DNA of 7,053 nucleotides, from assembly GCA_016839955.1 (NCBI GenBank), contig JAEOTI010000488.1, positions 1 through 7,053 on the forward strand. Direction: 5' to 3'. Origin of the DNA: Candidatus Hodarchaeota archaeon. GTDB taxonomy: Archaea; Asgardarchaeota; Heimdallarchaeia; Hodarchaeales; YT1-057. This document shows, piece after piece, positions 6,653 through 7,053 of this stretch. The notes below the pieces were generated by a model. That model saw only the letters and a program-made list of their open reading frames with translations, did not search any database and was not told the origin of the DNA. Both the position numbers and the translations under genes were made by a program. How positions within the stretch are numbered: the first letter of the stretch is position 1; each line of letters starts with the position of its first letter.

Positions 6653-7053
6653 TTAAAAACTATCAAGCTCTTCAAGAGCAGACAAAATCTTATCTGATTC
6701 TTTATCTTCTGGTTCTTTAACTTCTTGTGGTTTGGCGTAACCTTGAGCAAGGGCTTTTTCTAATCCTTCAGCAGCTCGTTTCATCTCATGGCGTATTGGG
6801 CCAAGTTTCGCATCTGGATCTGATACGAGAACGATAATTCCTTCTCCAGCTGCTACTGTCATAATTTTTCCCTCACCAAATTCCGCAACCATCACACCAA
6901 GTCCTCCAAGACTTAGAGTGTTGCCTTGCTCTTCAGATCCACAGAATACTGCTGCAGCAATTGCTCCAATACTCTCCAAATCCATTGTCGTTGTTTCTCT
7001 TACAAGTAGTCTTGTAACTGAGCTAACTGATAATCCTGTTTTGTCGCTTAATA
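6653..7053 (-). CDS. Roadblock/LC7 (MglB-like) domain protein (5' partial)
   Basis: The frame continues past the ATG at 6985 to the right edge of the window. The added residues (LSDKTGLSVSSV...) supply the first hairpin of a roadblock domain, so the real start lies outside. Visible in order: that hairpin; helix MDLESIGAIAAAVFCGSEEQGN; strands GGLGVMVAEFGEGKIMTVAAG and GIIVLVSDPDAKLGPI; and the last helix HEMKRAAEGLEKAL. This is the classic order and motif set of archaeal roadblock proteins (SDPDAKLGPIRHEMKRAAE is diagnostic). An acidic linker and a short amphipathic C-terminal helix (DKILSALEELDSF) follow. Roadblock proteins dimerise and bind or regulate small GTPases, as MglB does for MglA and LAMTOR2/3 for Rags. 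It is followed by TFE after a few bases and so is probably co-transcribed with it. It lies less than 1.5 kb from the Rag-like GTPase. Confidence 0.9.
   Translation of the reverse strand, partial: LSDKTGLSVSSVTRLLVRETTTMDLESIGAIAAAVFCGSEEQGNTLSLGGLGVMVAEFGEGKIMTVAAGEGIIVLVSDPDAKLGPIRHEMKRAAEGLEKALAQGYAKPQEVKEPEDKESDKILSALEELDSF

Noticed and set aside
1..7053. tRNA genes, CRISPR arrays, insertion sequences or long repeats
   Set aside because: No cloverleaf, regularly spaced repeat, transposase or terminal inverted repeat was seen on either strand.

Overview
This AT-rich window most likely comes from an Asgard archaeon. The archaeal signature is clear: an archaeosine-type tRNA-guanine transglycosylase with a PUA domain, a TFIIE-alpha homologue (TFE), and an Lrp/AsnC-type regulator. 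The eukaryote-like part points to Asgard in particular: a Rag/Gtr-type small GTPase, a longin-like protein, a roadblock/LC7 protein and a HEAT-repeat protein, all within about 4 kb. No finer placement can be made from the sequence alone.

Left part (1-2928). The window opens inside a plus-strand Lrp/AsnC-like regulator that has lost its N-terminus and ends in a cysteine cluster. It converges across a 27-bp gap on tgtA, the minus-strand gene for the enzyme that inserts preQ0 at G15 of tRNA. Divergent from tgtA is a 129-residue protein with a winged-helix-like head, a coiled coil and a C-terminus resembling the Sfr1/Mei5 recombination mediator. Its stop codon shares a TTAA palindrome with the stop of the next gene.

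Middle part (2925-5931, minus strand, read right to left). A longin-like protein is followed after a few bases by a Rag-type GTPase. The C-terminal half of the GTPase looks like a V4R/Bet3 domain rather than the usual Rag roadblock. Next, after a short gap with a T-tract and a good TATA box, comes a HEAT-repeat scaffold protein. Longin and Bet3 folds build the eukaryotic TRAPP complexes, and Rag GTPases work with roadblock and longin partners. This cluster is therefore the most interesting part of the window, as a possible archaeal GTPase-scaffold module related in parts to TRAPP or Ragulator.

Right part (6079-7053, minus strand). A roadblock/LC7 protein, cut by the right edge of the window, is followed a few bases later by TFE, which probably starts at a TTG codon. 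TFE is the transcription initiation factor that helps open the promoter. No RNA genes, insertion sequences, CRISPR arrays or long repeats were seen, and no gene-free stretch reaches 300 bases.
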